Positions 30,681-40,747 of a DNA stretch of 48,977 nucleotides are shown in pieces (position 1 is the stretch's first letter; each line of letters begins with the position of its first letter). The DNA is taken from NCBI GenBank assembly GCA_017519145.1, contig JAFWTA010000018.1:1-48977 (forward strand), in the 5' to 3' direction. The DNA is from Ruminococcus sp. Lineage in GTDB: Bacteria; Bacillota; Clostridia; Oscillospirales; Ruminococcaceae. The notes beneath the pieces were generated by a model. That model saw only the letters and a list, made by a program, of their open reading frames with translations, made no database searches and was not told the DNA's origin. The position numbers and the translations under genes are program-made.

Positions 30681-31430
30681 TTATACTAAAAATGACATAT
30701 CATAAAGTCCCGCAGGCTGATCCTTGAGGAATACCGCTGCATTAACAGCTCCCGCTGCGAAGACAGCCTTTGAAGCTGCCGAGTGGGAAAGGGTTATGAC
30801 CTCATCATGGCCTGCAAAGATAACGTCGTGCTCACCTACGATAGTGCCGCCGCGAATCGCGTGCATTCCTATCTCGGACTTCTCACGCTTCTGACGGCGT
30901 GAGTGACGGTCGTAAACGTAATGCTTGGAATTGTCAAGTGTCTCGTTTATTGCATTTGCCAGCATTATTGCGGTTCCGCTGGGAGCGTCTATCTTCTGAT
31001 TGTGGTGCTTCTCCACGATCTCGATATCAAAGCTGTCGCCCAGTACCTCAGCCGCCTTCTTTGCCAGCTGTACCAGCAGGTTTATACCCAGCGACATATT
31101 GAATGTAAAGAACACGGGGATCTGCTGTGCAGCTGCCTTTATCTTTGCGGTCTGCTCGTCTGTGTAGCCTGTTGCGCCGATAACTATGGGAGTTCCCGAA
31201 GACAGACAGTAGTCAAGAAGTCCGTCCAGAGAAGCAGGATTAGAGAAATCTATGATAACATCGGGCTTGACGGGCAGCTGCGCGGGAGTCTCCACAATGG
31301 GAAAATCCGCATACTGCTTGGTGTAGAGGTCGATGCCTGCAACTACTGTGCAGTCCTCTCTCTCGACGGCACAATTGAAGATATTGTGTCCCATCTTTCC
31401 GTTAGCGCCGCAGATAGCTATATTTGTCAT
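30681..31430 (-). CDS. dapB: 4-hydroxy-tetrahydrodipicolinate reductase
   Basis: The 249-residue enzyme performs the second step of the diaminopimelate/lysine branch with NAD(P)H. Seen are the nucleotide-binding GANGKMGHNIF and the catalytic VEKHHNQKIDAPSGTA (His and Lys). It is the last gene of asd - dapA - dapB, 28 nt after dapA. Diaminopimelate also feeds peptidoglycan. Confidence 0.97.
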   Translation of the reverse strand: MTNIAICGANGKMGHNIFNCAVEREDCTVVAGIDLYTKQYADFPIVETPAQLPVKPDVIIDFSNPASLDGLLDYCLSSGTPIVIGATGYTDEQTAKIKAAAQQIPVFFTFNMSLGINLLVQLAKKAAEVLGDSFDIEIVEKHHNQKIDAPSGTAIMLANAINETLDNSKHYVYDRHSRRQKREKSEIGMHAIRGGTIVGEHDVIFAGHDEVITLSHSAASKAVFAAGAVNAAVFLKDQPAGLYDMSFLV

Positions 31431-31458
31431 TTTTTACACTTCCTTTTCGGTGGATGTT

Positions 31459-32349
31459 TTACTTGATGAGTCCGTGCTTTTCAAGGGTAGCTCTCAGCTT
31501 AGCCTTATGCTCGTCTGTCATCTCGCACAGGGGCAGACGGCAGGGACCTGCGTTCCAGCCCAGCATATTCATTGCTTCCTTTACGGGAATGGGGTTTACC
31601 TCTAAGAACAGGTCGTTGCAGATGTCAAGGTTCTCTATCTGGAGCTTCATAGCCTCTGCGAAGTTGTTATCGAGACAGAGCTGCACCATGTCATGCATCT
31701 CCTTGGGGATAACGTGGGAAGCTACGGAGATGACTCCCTTTCCGCCCAGTGACATTACAGGTACCACCATATCGTCATTGCCGCTGTATATGTCGATATC
31801 GCTGCCGCAGGCAGCTGCCAGCTTTGCAACATAGCTGATGTTGCCGCTGGCTTCCTTGATAGCAGCAATGTTCTTGTGCTTTGCAAGCTCCTTTACAGTA
31901 GCCACATCAAAGCCGCAGCCTGTTCTGCTGGGAACATTGTAAAGGATGATGGGAATGTTCACGGCGTCGGCGATAGCAGTGAAGTGAGCAACGAGCCCCT
32001 TCTGTGTTGCCTTATTATAATAAGGTGTAACGTGGAGGAGAGCATCTGCGCCTGCTGCCTCAGCCTCCTTGGAGAGCTCTACGGCATAGCGTGTATCGTT
32101 GCTGCCCGCACCTGCGATAACAGGAACTCTGCCTGCAACGTGCTTTACAGCGAACCTGATGCAGTCGCGGTGCTCGTCGTCTGTCATAGTTGCTGACTCA
32201 CCTGTGGTGCCGCAGATAACTACAGCATCGGTGCCTCTTTCGATCTGGTCGTCGATGATGCGTCCCAGCTCGTCATAATTTATAGAACCGTCGGCGTTCA
32301 TAGGCGTGATAATAGCCACAGCTGCGCCGGTAAAAATAGTGTTCTTCAT
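31459..32349 (-). CDS. dapA: 4-hydroxy-tetrahydrodipicolinate synthase
   Basis: The 296-residue TIM-barrel aldolase condenses pyruvate with aspartate semialdehyde. Motifs are CGTTGESATM, ILYNVPSRTGCG and the Schiff-base lysine in AAIKEASGN. I chose ATG 32349, 9 nt after AAAGGA; an in-frame TTG three codons earlier overlaps that spacing. It lies downstream of an inserted cassette and upstream of dapB. Confidence 0.97.
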   Translation of the reverse strand: MKNTIFTGAAVAIITPMNADGSINYDELGRIIDDQIERGTDAVVICGTTGESATMTDDEHRDCIRFAVKHVAGRVPVIAGAGSNDTRYAVELSKEAEAAGADALLHVTPYYNKATQKGLVAHFTAIADAVNIPIILYNVPSRTGCGFDVATVKELAKHKNIAAIKEASGNISYVAKLAAACGSDIDIYSGNDDMVVPVMSLGGKGVISVASHVIPKEMHDMVQLCLDNNFAEAMKLQIENLDICNDLFLEVNPIPVKEAMNMLGWNAGPCRLPLCEMTDEHKAKLRATLEKHGLIK

Positions 32350-32365
32350 TACACTCAATCCTTTC

Positions 32366-32842
32366 GTTCAATTCAGAATTCGGAATGCGGAATTCGGAAT
32401 TATGGTGTCTGCTGCGCAGACTTATCAAAGCTTTCCAAAACCGCAGCCTATCCGTTTAATCTTTCTGATGCTTGGTTATAGATACAAGAATACTTATCAA
32501 TTCCTGACATTCACGATAAATACCGCTAAAATACTTGTCTTCTATATAGCCGCATTCATTTAATAATTCCAGCCAGTATTCAGTTTCACTCGCTTCTTTA
32601 AGGGAAATGTTCAATTTGGAATAAAAATCTGCTTTACTTTGCCCTCGGAGCGCTTCTTTAACATTTGCCCCTATGCTCGTTCCGCTTCTTAAAAGCTGTT
32701 TCGACATTACAAATTCTTTTTTCTCTTTTACGAGATACTGATATAATCTAACGCATCTTATGGCAAATAACTTGCTTTTTGATACGATAACATTATCCTT
32801 CATTATAATAATTCCGAATTACGAATTCCTAATTCCGAATTA
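32366..32842 (-). mobile_element. Inverted-repeat-flanked cassette with four-helix-bundle gene
   Basis: About 475 bp between asd and dapA. Both ends carry repeated AATTCGGAATT-type units in opposite orientation: 32369-32403 on the left and 32810-32842 on the right, sharing a perfect AATTCGGAATTAT arm. The right end supplies the stop codon of asd. No transposase is present. The unit looks like a passively moved element carrying one gene. Confidence 0.65.
32456..32803 (-). CDS. Four-helix-bundle protein (S23/23S rRNA-IVS family)
   Basis: The 115-residue helical protein belongs to the TIGR02436-type four-helix bundle family, known from intervening sequences in 23S rRNA genes and related to the Avd accessory protein of diversity-generating retroelements. 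Landmarks are FAIRCVRLYQYLVKEKKEF, QLLRSGTSIGANVKEALRG, YSKLNISLKEASETEYWL and a C-terminal helix. No Shine-Dalgarno sequence is evident; the start lies inside the flanking repeat. Its lower G+C than its neighbours and the inverted repeats around it suggest acquisition. The molecular role of the family is not settled. No reverse transcriptase is nearby. Confidence 0.88.
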   Translation of the reverse strand: MKDNVIVSKSKLFAIRCVRLYQYLVKEKKEFVMSKQLLRSGTSIGANVKEALRGQSKADFYSKLNISLKEASETEYWLELLNECGYIEDKYFSGIYRECQELISILVSITKHQKD

Positions 32843-33919
32843 GTCGAAGTAGCCCTTTGCAGCAAGGAGTTCAGCAAGGAGGACACCGCCGCCTGCTGCA
32901 CCTCTCAGTGTATTGTGTGAGAGGCATACGAACTTGTAATCGTACTGTGTATCCTCTCTGAGACGTCCTGTTGATACTGCCATACCGCCCTCAAGGTTTC
33001 TGTCAAGCTTAGCCTGAGGACGATCATCCTCCTCGAAGTAGTGGATGAACTGCTTGGGAGCGCTGGGGAGCTCAAGCTCCTGAGGAACGCCCTTGAAGTC
33101 CTTCCAGAGCCGGAGGATCTCCTCCTTGGAGGGCTTGTTCTCAAAGCTTACGAATACAGCGGCTGTGTGTCCGTCAGATACGGGAACACGGAGACACTGT
33201 GTCGTGATGTTGGGAGCTGCTGCCTTTACGATCTCGTTGCCCTTGATCTCGCCCCATACCTTCAGAGGCTCCTGCTCGGACTTCTCCTCCTCGCCGCCGA
33301 TGAAGGGGATGAGGTTATCCACCATCTCGGGCCATGTCTCGAAATTCTTGCCTGCACCCGAGATAGCCTGATAAGTACAAGCCAGCACGTTCTTCAGACC
33401 GAACTTTCTCAGGGGGTGGAGTGCGGGAACATAGCTCTGGATAGAGCAGTTTGACTTGACTGCGATGAAGCCTCTCTTTGTGCCGAGACGCTCCCTCTGA
33501 GCCTTGATGATCTCGATGTGGTCGGGATTTATCTCCGGAACTACCATGGGAACGTCGGGAGTAAATCTGTGTGCGGAGTTATTTGAAACGATGGGGCACT
33601 CTGCCTTGGCATAAGCCTCCTCCAGAGCCTTTATCTCGTCCTTCTTCATATCTACTGCGCAGAAGCAGAAATCAACCATGCCTGCGATCTTCTCGATATC
33701 GGATGTTGCGTCCATGAGGACCATATCCTTCATAGCTGCGGGCATGGGCACTGCCATCTTCCAGCGGCTGCCTGCTGCCTGCTCATATGTCTGACCTGCG
33801 CTTCTGGGCGAAGCTGCAAGCACCTTGACATTGAACCACGGGTGGTTCTCCAGAAGTGTCGCAAAACGCTGTCCTACCATACCCGTTGCGCCTATAATAC
33901 CTACGTTGTACTGTTTCAT
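32840..33919 (-). CDS. asd: Aspartate-semialdehyde dehydrogenase
   Basis: The 359-residue enzyme reduces aspartyl phosphate to the semialdehyde shared by lysine, threonine and methionine synthesis. It has the nucleotide-binding GIIGATGMVGQRF, the catalytic Cys in VKSNCSIQSY and the His in VPVSDGHTAAVF. The sequence is of the longer archaeal/fungal-like subclass also found in Clostridia. The ribosome-binding site AAGGAGAGG precedes ATG 33919. It is the first gene of the lysine-riboswitch operon; its stop codon lies inside the repeat of the downstream cassette. Confidence 0.96.
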   Translation of the reverse strand: MKQYNVGIIGATGMVGQRFATLLENHPWFNVKVLAASPRSAGQTYEQAAGSRWKMAVPMPAAMKDMVLMDATSDIEKIAGMVDFCFCAVDMKKDEIKALEEAYAKAECPIVSNNSAHRFTPDVPMVVPEINPDHIEIIKAQRERLGTKRGFIAVKSNCSIQSYVPALHPLRKFGLKNVLACTYQAISGAGKNFETWPEMVDNLIPFIGGEEEKSEQEPLKVWGEIKGNEIVKAAAPNITTQCLRVPVSDGHTAAVFVSFENKPSKEEILRLWKDFKGVPQELELPSAPKQFIHYFEEDDRPQAKLDRNLEGGMAVSTGRLREDTQYDYKFVCLSHNTLRGAAGGGVLLAELLAAKGYFD

Positions 33920-33944
33920 ATTGACCTCTCCTTGATAAAAATTT

Positions 33945-33977
33945 ACAAAAAATAATAAAAACCGGTTGCAAACCGGC
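33945..33977 (-). terminator. Lysine-riboswitch terminator
   Basis: CCGGTT / AACCGG stem followed by TTTTTATTATTTTTT on the minus strand. Confidence 0.92.
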
Positions 33978-34190
33978 TCATCATGCGTTATAATAGAAAT
34001 GTTGACATATTACATGAACATATGCCGATAGCTCTCCATCACACATGATGACAGCTGCATACCTGTTTGACATACAGCCAGAGCTGAATTTACCAAAGAC
34101 AGCTCTTCGGCGGCATTGCCTTTCGCTGTCCACCATCGGACGGGTCGTCCCGTGAACAGGTACTTTTCGCAGCCGCGCCTCTACCTTGTT
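33945..34190 (-). promoter_or_regulatory. Lysine riboswitch (L box)
   Basis: The leader carries the lysine aptamer's conserved elements in order: AGGTAGAGGCGC near the 5' end, a purine-rich GCGAAAGGCAATGCCGCCGA region, CTGGCTGTATGTCAAACAGG, and CTGTCATCATGTGTGATGGAGAG. A terminator hairpin with a long T-run (33945-33977) precedes asd. With lysine bound, transcription should stop; without it the asd - dapA - dapB genes are read. Confidence 0.95.
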
Positions 34191-34193
34191 TAC

Positions 34194-34222
34194 ATAATAG
34201 CACTTTAGCGTTCCATTGTCAA
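34194..34222 (-). promoter_or_regulatory. Promoter of lysine operon
   Basis: Minus-strand TTGACA (34222-34217), 17 nt, TATTAT (34199-34194), just ahead of the aptamer. Confidence 0.92.
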
Positions 34223-34273
34223 CAGTTTTTGACGATTTTACAAAAAATTATTTTTCACAGAAAGGTGTGTCAT

Positions 34274-34969
34274 ATGAGCATATTTACCCATATCGTTGAG
34301 GCTCTCGGCAGCCTCGGCGACGAAAAATATGCCCTTTCCCAGAGAAAGATCATTCCCGAGCTCGGGGCTGACCGCTTTCTCGGAGTCCGCACCCCTGCCC
34401 TGCGCAGTCTGGCAAAGGAGCTGCGGAAACGTGAGGATACGGGCGATTTCCTGTCGGCTCTTCCCCACGAAAGCTTCGAGGAGAACCAGCTCCATGCATT
34501 CATCATTGCCGATGAGAAGGACTTTTCAAAATGTCTGGCTCTGACCGAGGCATTTCTTCCTTATATCGACAACTGGGCGACCTGTGACCAGTTTTCCCCC
34601 AAGGTGTTCGCAAAGCACCGCGAGGAGCTGCTGCCCTGCATACGCCGCTGGACAGCCTCCGACCGCACATATACGGTCAGATTCGGCATATGTATGCTGA
34701 TGAAGCACTTCCTCGGTGAGCACTTCCGCAGGGAATATGCCGATATGGCGGCAGATATCCGCTCGGAGGAATACTACATCAATATGGCAAGAGCGTGGTA
34801 CTTTGCTACGGCACTTGCCTCCAACTATGCCGAGATACTTCCCTATATCGAGGAAAAGCGCCTTGATGTATGGACTCACAACAAGACTATACAGAAGGCG
34901 GTGGAAAGCTTCCGCATCACGGCGGAGCAGAAACAGTACCTCCGTACTCTGAAAATAAAAGGAGAATGA
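34274..34969 (+). CDS. DNA alkylation repair enzyme, AlkD-like
   Basis: The 231-residue all-helical HEAT-like-repeat protein matches the AlkD/DNA alkylation repair family, which excises bulky or positively charged alkylated bases. Landmarks are [49 protein letters not shown] and [17 protein letters not shown]. The start ATG 34274 is 8 nt after GAAAGGTG. Its stop overlaps the queA ATG (ATGA). Confidence 0.92.
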   Translation: MSIFTHIVEALGSLGDEKYALSQRKIIPELGADRFLGVRTPALRSLAKELRKREDTGDFLSALPHESFEENQLHAFIIADEKDFSKCLALTEAFLPYIDNWATCDQFSPKVFAKHREELLPCIRRWTASDRTYTVRFGICMLMKHFLGEHFRREYADMAADIRSEEYYINMARAWYFATALASNYAEILPYIEEKRLDVWTHNKTIQKAVESFRITAEQKQYLRTLKIKGE

Positions 34970-36003
34970 AATTGGAATTACTGAAATCCGATTTTTATTA
35001 TGAGCTTCCCGAGGAGCTCATCGCGCAGACTCCCATAGAGCCGCGAAATGCCTCGCGTATGATGTGCGTTGACCGCGCTACGGGAGCCATTACCCACGAC
35101 CACTTCTATAATCTATGCGACCACCTCAAAGAAGGTGACCTGCTGGTCATGAACGACTCCCGTGTTATCCCTGCAAGGCTCTACGGCGAGAAGATAGGAA
35201 ACGGTACCTTTATCGAGTTCCTGCTTCTTGAGCAGAAGGGAGACAAGCTCTGGGAGATAATCTGCCGCCCCGGCAAGAAAGCCAAGGTGGGAACGGAGTT
35301 CTCATTCGGCGGCGGAAGGCTCACCGCAAAGGTGGTGGAGGTCAAGGACGACGGCAACCGTATCGTGCAGTTTCAGTGCGAGGGCAACTTCTTCACCGCG
35401 CTGGAGGATGTGGGACAGATGCCCCTCCCTCCTTATATAAAGGAGAAACTGGAGAACCGCGAGCGCTATCAGACGGTGTACTCAAAGGAGCTTGGCTCCG
35501 CTGCGGCTCCCACGGCAGGTCTGCACTTCACGCCCGAAATGCTGGACGACCTGCGGTCAAGGGGTATAAAGACCGCCTTTGTAACTCTCCATGTGGGTCT
35601 GGGAACTTTCCGCCCCGTCAAGGAGGATAACGTGCTGGATCACAAAATGCACAGCGAGCACTACTTCCTGCCGCAGGAGACTGCCGATCTCATCAACGAG
35701 ACCAAGCGCAATGGCGGCAGAGTCATCGCAGTGGGCACCACCACCTGCCGCACTCTGGAAAGCGTGGCGACTTTCTATAAGGATATTTCCGAACATGAGG
35801 GGTATACGGATATATTCATCTATCCTTCCTATGAATTCAAGTGCATAGACGGACTTATCACAAACTTTCATCTTCCCGAAAGTACACTGATAATGCTGGT
35901 CTCTGCATTCATGGGATACGATAACACTATGAATGCCTACAAGACCGCTGTTGAGGAGCGCTACCGCTTCTTCAGCTTCGGCGACAGTATGTGCATTCTC
36001 TGA
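34966..36003 (+). CDS. queA: S-adenosylmethionine:tRNA ribosyltransferase-isomerase
   Basis: The 345-residue enzyme transfers the ribosyl part of SAM to preQ1-tRNA to make epoxyqueuosine. It shows the family's [46 protein letters not shown] and [17 protein letters not shown]. The start is not certain: ATG 34966 overlaps the alkD stop but sits only 2 nt from GGAG, whereas TTG 34972 has ideal spacing; the products differ by two residues. Together with tgt downstream it covers two steps of queuosine tRNA modification. Confidence 0.96.
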   Translation: MKLELLKSDFYYELPEELIAQTPIEPRNASRMMCVDRATGAITHDHFYNLCDHLKEGDLLVMNDSRVIPARLYGEKIGNGTFIEFLLLEQKGDKLWEIICRPGKKAKVGTEFSFGGGRLTAKVVEVKDDGNRIVQFQCEGNFFTALEDVGQMPLPPYIKEKLENRERYQTVYSKELGSAAAPTAGLHFTPEMLDDLRSRGIKTAFVTLHVGLGTFRPVKEDNVLDHKMHSEHYFLPQETADLINETKRNGGRVIAVGTTTCRTLESVATFYKDISEHEGYTDIFIYPSYEFKCIDGLITNFHLPESTLIMLVSAFMGYDNTMNAYKTAVEERYRFFSFGDSMCIL

Positions 36004-36032
36004 GCTACTTATTATAGGAATGAGGGGAACAA

Positions 36033-36416
36033 ATGAACACTGACATTTCCGATTTTTTCTTCAGCTACGCAGAGACAGAGGATTTTCCGCTGGTAATGTG
36101 CGATCTTGACTACAGGATCGTATACATAAACCCTGCCGCAGCCAGCGCATATGACAGCTACGGCGGCAGAGATCTTGTGGGCAGGTCTCTTTCGGTCTTT
36201 ATGGACGAGGAGGCTAAGAGCAAGGTGGATATGGTCATAGAGTGGTTCAAGGAGGACAGGAAGCATAACTGCCTTCTTGCAGTTCAGGACAACCGCTCGG
36301 GCAAGGATATCTATATGTGTGCACTGAGAAACGGGAACGGAGAACTCATCGGTTTCTGCAGCAGACACAGGTCCCGTATCAAGGACAGCGCAGAACCGTA
36401 TACTACTATTGACTGA
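36033..36416 (+). CDS. Stand-alone PAS-domain protein, first copy
   Basis: The 127-residue protein is a single PAS fold (LVMCDLDYRIVYINPAAASAY, then LVGRSLSVFMDEEAKSK and a C-terminal strand NGNGELIGFCSRH) with no output domain. PAS domains bind small ligands or mediate dimerisation. It lies 29 nt after queA with GAGGGG upstream, and is followed by a homologue. Function unknown; it may act through protein-protein contacts. Confidence 0.85.
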   Translation: MNTDISDFFFSYAETEDFPLVMCDLDYRIVYINPAAASAYDSYGGRDLVGRSLSVFMDEEAKSKVDMVIEWFKEDRKHNCLLAVQDNRSGKDIYMCALRNGNGELIGFCSRHRSRIKDSAEPYTTID

Positions 36417-36431
36417 CTAAGGAGAAAAACA

Positions 36432-36809
36432 ATGACAGAATTTGATCTTACTGACTTTTTTAAGGGGATCGTCGATTCGGAGGAGGGACCGATCGTCATC
36501 TGCAATATGGATTACAGGATAATCTATCTCAACCCGTCCGCAATGGATTACTACAGATCGGGACACGATATGCAGGGCAAGCTCCTTGAGAGCTTCATGA
36601 ACGAGGAACTCATGAGCATGGTGCGTATGTCCGTGGAATGGTTCAAGGAGGGCAGGGACAACAACCGCGTCTTTGCTTTCCATGACAATAAAAAGAACCT
36701 GGATATGTATATCCTCGCCATCAGAAACGGCAGCGGTGACCTCATCGGCTTCTACGGCCGCGAGGAAAGCAGGACTCCCGACCAGAGCCGCCCCTTTGAC
36801 CTTGACTGA
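36432..36809 (+). CDS. Stand-alone PAS-domain protein, second copy
   Basis: The 125-residue protein is homologous throughout to the preceding one: IVICNMDYRIIYLNPSAMDYY against LVMCDLDYRIVYINPAAA, and EWFKEGRDNN against EWFKEDRKHN. The pair is a tandem duplication that has diverged to an estimated 40-50% identity. It has AAGGAG 7 nt before the ATG and a 15-nt gap to the first copy. The Trp-Phe-Lys-Glu helix after the PAS core is conserved in both. Role unknown. Confidence 0.85.
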   Translation: MTEFDLTDFFKGIVDSEEGPIVICNMDYRIIYLNPSAMDYYRSGHDMQGKLLESFMNEELMSMVRMSVEWFKEGRDNNRVFAFHDNKKNLDMYILAIRNGSGDLIGFYGREESRTPDQSRPFDLD

Positions 36810-36859
36810 CAAAGAGGGAGCGCCTCTGCGGCGTCACTGTAAGCGATACACAGGGGTAA

Positions 36860-38011
<1,152 letters not shown>

Positions 38012-38027
38012 TTTTTACGGAGTTTTT

Positions 38028-40415
38028 ATGAGTACTTTCCTGTTTTTGTTATTACTGGCGGTCTCCGGCACTGTGACCGCTGTTTCCCTTCACGAGATAA
38101 AATGCGATATCAGGCGCGAGGGATCAGACAATAAAAAGCTGAAAACCTTACGCGCTCTCTCAAGAGGCGCCGCTGTGCTTCTGGCTTTCATCGCCGCTGC
38201 GGAAGCCTTCGGACTTATCCGCCCTCAGGTATATAAGGGCGCCTATATCCTCCTCGGAGGCGCGGCAGCTCTTTCCATGCTGGTCTGTACCCTCAACAAA
38301 AAGCGCAGATACCATGCGGCAGCTGCCCTTGTAAAGGCTGTCCTCATCGCGGCAGTCCTTGAGGCTACGGTGTTCAATATCCCCACATTCCGCCTCTGGT
38401 TCGGCAGCTACGGTCAGATGGACTTCACCGCCGAGGACTGTGCAAAAAGCGGCGGCGCGGAGCTCCGCCCCGTCACAAACGATATCGCCGTTACAAAGTC
38501 TCATGTGTCCACCTTCACATTTGACGGCATGGACGAGGAGATTGCCGATGTATATGTGGATATCGGCTTTGAGAACGGCTCAAAGTCCGCCATACTCAAG
38601 GTTGACTCAATGGACGAGACCACTCCCGTGGATTACCGTGATTACGTTGCAGAGGGCATACTTATAAAAGGCAAGCCCCACTCCCACTACACACAGCTCC
38701 ACCTGTCGGGCAAGGTCAGCAGCCTCAGACTCACCATCACTCCCGAGAACGGCGCCACCGTCTACATAAAAGGCATCAGCTTCAACAAGCAGATACCCAT
38801 GAGCATATCTTGGATAAGAGTTTTCCTCATTATCTTCGCAATGTGCTTCTGGCACCTGCTCATGCACAGCAAGACCATGCAGAAAAGCTACTCCAAGAGC
38901 AAAAATATCTGCCGTACAGCAGCTATCTTCATCACGGACCTCGCCTGTCTTGCAGTTATACTCACCACCTTCGCAAAGCTGGACAACTACTCAATCCTCG
39001 ATATCATGAAATGCGAGCAGGGCAACCAGATGACTCAGGAGCTGGTAGACGCTTTCGAGAGCGGCAGCACCAGCCTCCTCGAAAAGCCCTCAGCAGAGCT
39101 CAATGTCTCTTTTGACCCCTATTCCACCGACCTGCTCAACAGCAAGGGCATCTCATACAGCTGGGATCACGTTTACTATAAGGGCAGCTATTACAGCTAT
39201 TACGGCATAGCTCCCGTTGTGCTCGTATTCCTCCCCTACCACCTCATTACGGGCTATTACTTCCCCGAATCCATGGCGGTAATGCTGTTCGCCCTCATCG
39301 GTCTCATAGGTCTGACCAAGCTTTACATGGAGTTCATCGCCAAGCTGTTCCCCAAAGCTCCCGCAGGTCACGTTATAGCAGGACTGATCATGCTTCAGGT
39401 GGTATGCGGCATCTGGTTCAGCGTGGGACGTCCCGAATTCTATGAGATAGCCCTTTCCGCAGGCTTTGCGGTGCTGACATGGGCGGTGTACTTCTTCTTC
39501 TCCGCAAACATCATCGGTGACAAGAAGATATCCCTCCCCAGAACAGCCATTGCATCGACCCTTTTTGCCCTTGCCGTGCTCAGCAGACCTACTCTGGTGC
39601 TGTACTGCATAGCCGCAGCCGTTTTCCTGCTCATGGCACTTCCTAAAGCAGCTTCCGACGGCAAGGCTGACAAAAAGACAAAGCTTTTCAATGCCGCAGG
39701 CGTGAGATACCTCCTCTGTGCTATGCTCCCCATGGTCTGCATAGGTCTTGTACAGATGTGGTACAACTACGACCGCTTTGGCAACCCCTTTGAATTCGGC
39801 ATACAGTATTCACTTACCATAAACAACTTCACAAAGACACAGTTCCACCCCCGTCTGTCGCTGGTGGCTATATACAACTATTTCTTCAATCCGCCTGTTT
39901 TCGTACCGGGCGCCCCCGGAGTAAAGACAGAATTCCAGCAGCTCAACAACGGCGGCTTCTTCTACTCCGATGATATCTGCACAGGCAATACCTCGGGCAT
40001 ATTCTTCATCGCCCTCCCAATGTTTGCATATCTGTTCTCCGGCAAGGCTCTCAAGCTGATACGCGGCAGGAGGAACAAACTCAAAAAGGCAGTCTATGTA
40101 GGTCTGCCCTGTGTCATCATCCCCTTTGTCATAGTTGCTTCCGTCTGGGAGAGCGGCTACGCCGCCCGCTATATGAGCGATATCGCATGGCAGGCACTCC
40201 TCGGAGCATTCGCAATATTCTTCTTCCTCTACGGCAAGATCAACGACCCCACTAAGAAAAAGCTGGCAAACGGCTTCATGTGGTTCGCCATGATGTGGGC
40301 TATCATAGTGGGAGGAGTTCAGGAGTTCAACCAGATGTTCAGATACGATTACTTCTATAAGGACTTCCCCGAGATGTCATTCGAGATACAGCGTCTGTTC
40401 GCCTTCTGGACCTGA
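38028..40415 (+). CDS. Large polytopic membrane protein, possible GT-C glycosyltransferase
   Basis: The 795-residue protein has three or four N-terminal transmembrane helices. An outer beta-rich domain follows (about 130-260, TFTFDGMDEEIADVYVDIGF), resembling a sugar-binding sandwich. About eight further membrane helices follow, with large outer loops carrying acidic and aromatic residues (YYKGSYYSYYGIAPVVLVF; SVGRPEFYEIALSAGFAVL). The plan resembles GT-C lipid-linked-sugar glycosyltransferases of the PMT/ArnT sort, but I cannot name catalytic residues. The ATG follows CGGAG, 16 nt after tgt. The function is inferred from topology only. Confidence 0.6.
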   Translation: MSTFLFLLLLAVSGTVTAVSLHEIKCDIRREGSDNKKLKTLRALSRGAAVLLAFIAAAEAFGLIRPQVYKGAYILLGGAAALSMLVCTLNKKRRYHAAAALVKAVLIAAVLEATVFNIPTFRLWFGSYGQMDFTAEDCAKSGGAELRPVTNDIAVTKSHVSTFTFDGMDEEIADVYVDIGFENGSKSAILKVDSMDETTPVDYRDYVAEGILIKGKPHSHYTQLHLSGKVSSLRLTITPENGATVYIKGISFNKQIPMSISWIRVFLIIFAMCFWHLLMHSKTMQKSYSKSKNICRTAAIFITDLACLAVILTTFAKLDNYSILDIMKCEQGNQMTQELVDAFESGSTSLLEKPSAELNVSFDPYSTDLLNSKGISYSWDHVYYKGSYYSYYGIAPVVLVFLPYHLITGYYFPESMAVMLFALIGLIGLTKLYMEFIAKLFPKAPAGHVIAGLIMLQVVCGIWFSVGRPEFYEIALSAGFAVLTWAVYFFFSANIIGDKKISLPRTAIASTLFALAVLSRPTLVLYCIAAAVFLLMALPKAASDGKADKKTKLFNAAGVRYLLCAMLPMVCIGLVQMWYNYDRFGNPFEFGIQYSLTINNFTKTQFHPRLSLVAIYNYFFNPPVFVPGAPGVKTEFQQLNNGGFFYSDDICTGNTSGIFFIALPMFAYLFSGKALKLIRGRRNKLKKAVYVGLPCVIIPFVIVASVWESGYAARYMSDIAWQALLGAFAIFFFLYGKINDPTKKKLANGFMWFAMMWAIIVGGVQEFNQMFRYDYFYKDFPEMSFEIQRLFAFWT

Positions 40416-40426
40416 TAAACCGCAAT

Positions 40427-40735
40427 ATGTATTACATCTATATCTTAAAATGCGAGGGAGACCTGCTTTATACAGGCATCACTACCGATGTCGGACGACG
40501 TATGGAGGAGCATTTCGGCAGGACCGAAAAATGCGCCCGCTTCACGAGGTCACATAAAGCTGTCGCCCTCGAAGCTTTATGGAGCTGCGAGAACCGCAGC
40601 ATAGCCTCAAAGCTGGAATACCGCATAAAGCAGCTGACAAAGCCGCAGAAGCTGGCTCTCATAGCTGATAACGGCTTGTTTCCAAAGCTTTTCGGCAGCG
40701 ATATGGCGGAGCTCTACCGCCGCGAGACTATTTGA
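40427..40735 (+). CDS. GIY-YIG domain protein (UPF0213-like)
   Basis: The 102-residue single-domain protein has YYIYILKCEGDLLYTGITT (the GIY-YIG core), the Arg helix VGRRMEEH, and Glu in ASKLEYRIKQLTK. It matches the YhbQ/UPF0213 group of small GIY-YIG nucleases, whose substrates are poorly known. It starts 11 nt after the preceding stop without a good ribosome-binding site, so it may depend on coupled translation. Confidence 0.92.
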   Translation: MYYIYILKCEGDLLYTGITTDVGRRMEEHFGRTEKCARFTRSHKAVALEALWSCENRSIASKLEYRIKQLTKPQKLALIADNGLFPKLFGSDMAELYRRETI

Positions 40736-40747
40736 TAAGGAGTCACT

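Noticed and set aside
32456-32803. Diversity-generating retroelement (Avd-like accessory gene)
   Set aside because: No reverse transcriptase, template repeat or variable target is present in the window.
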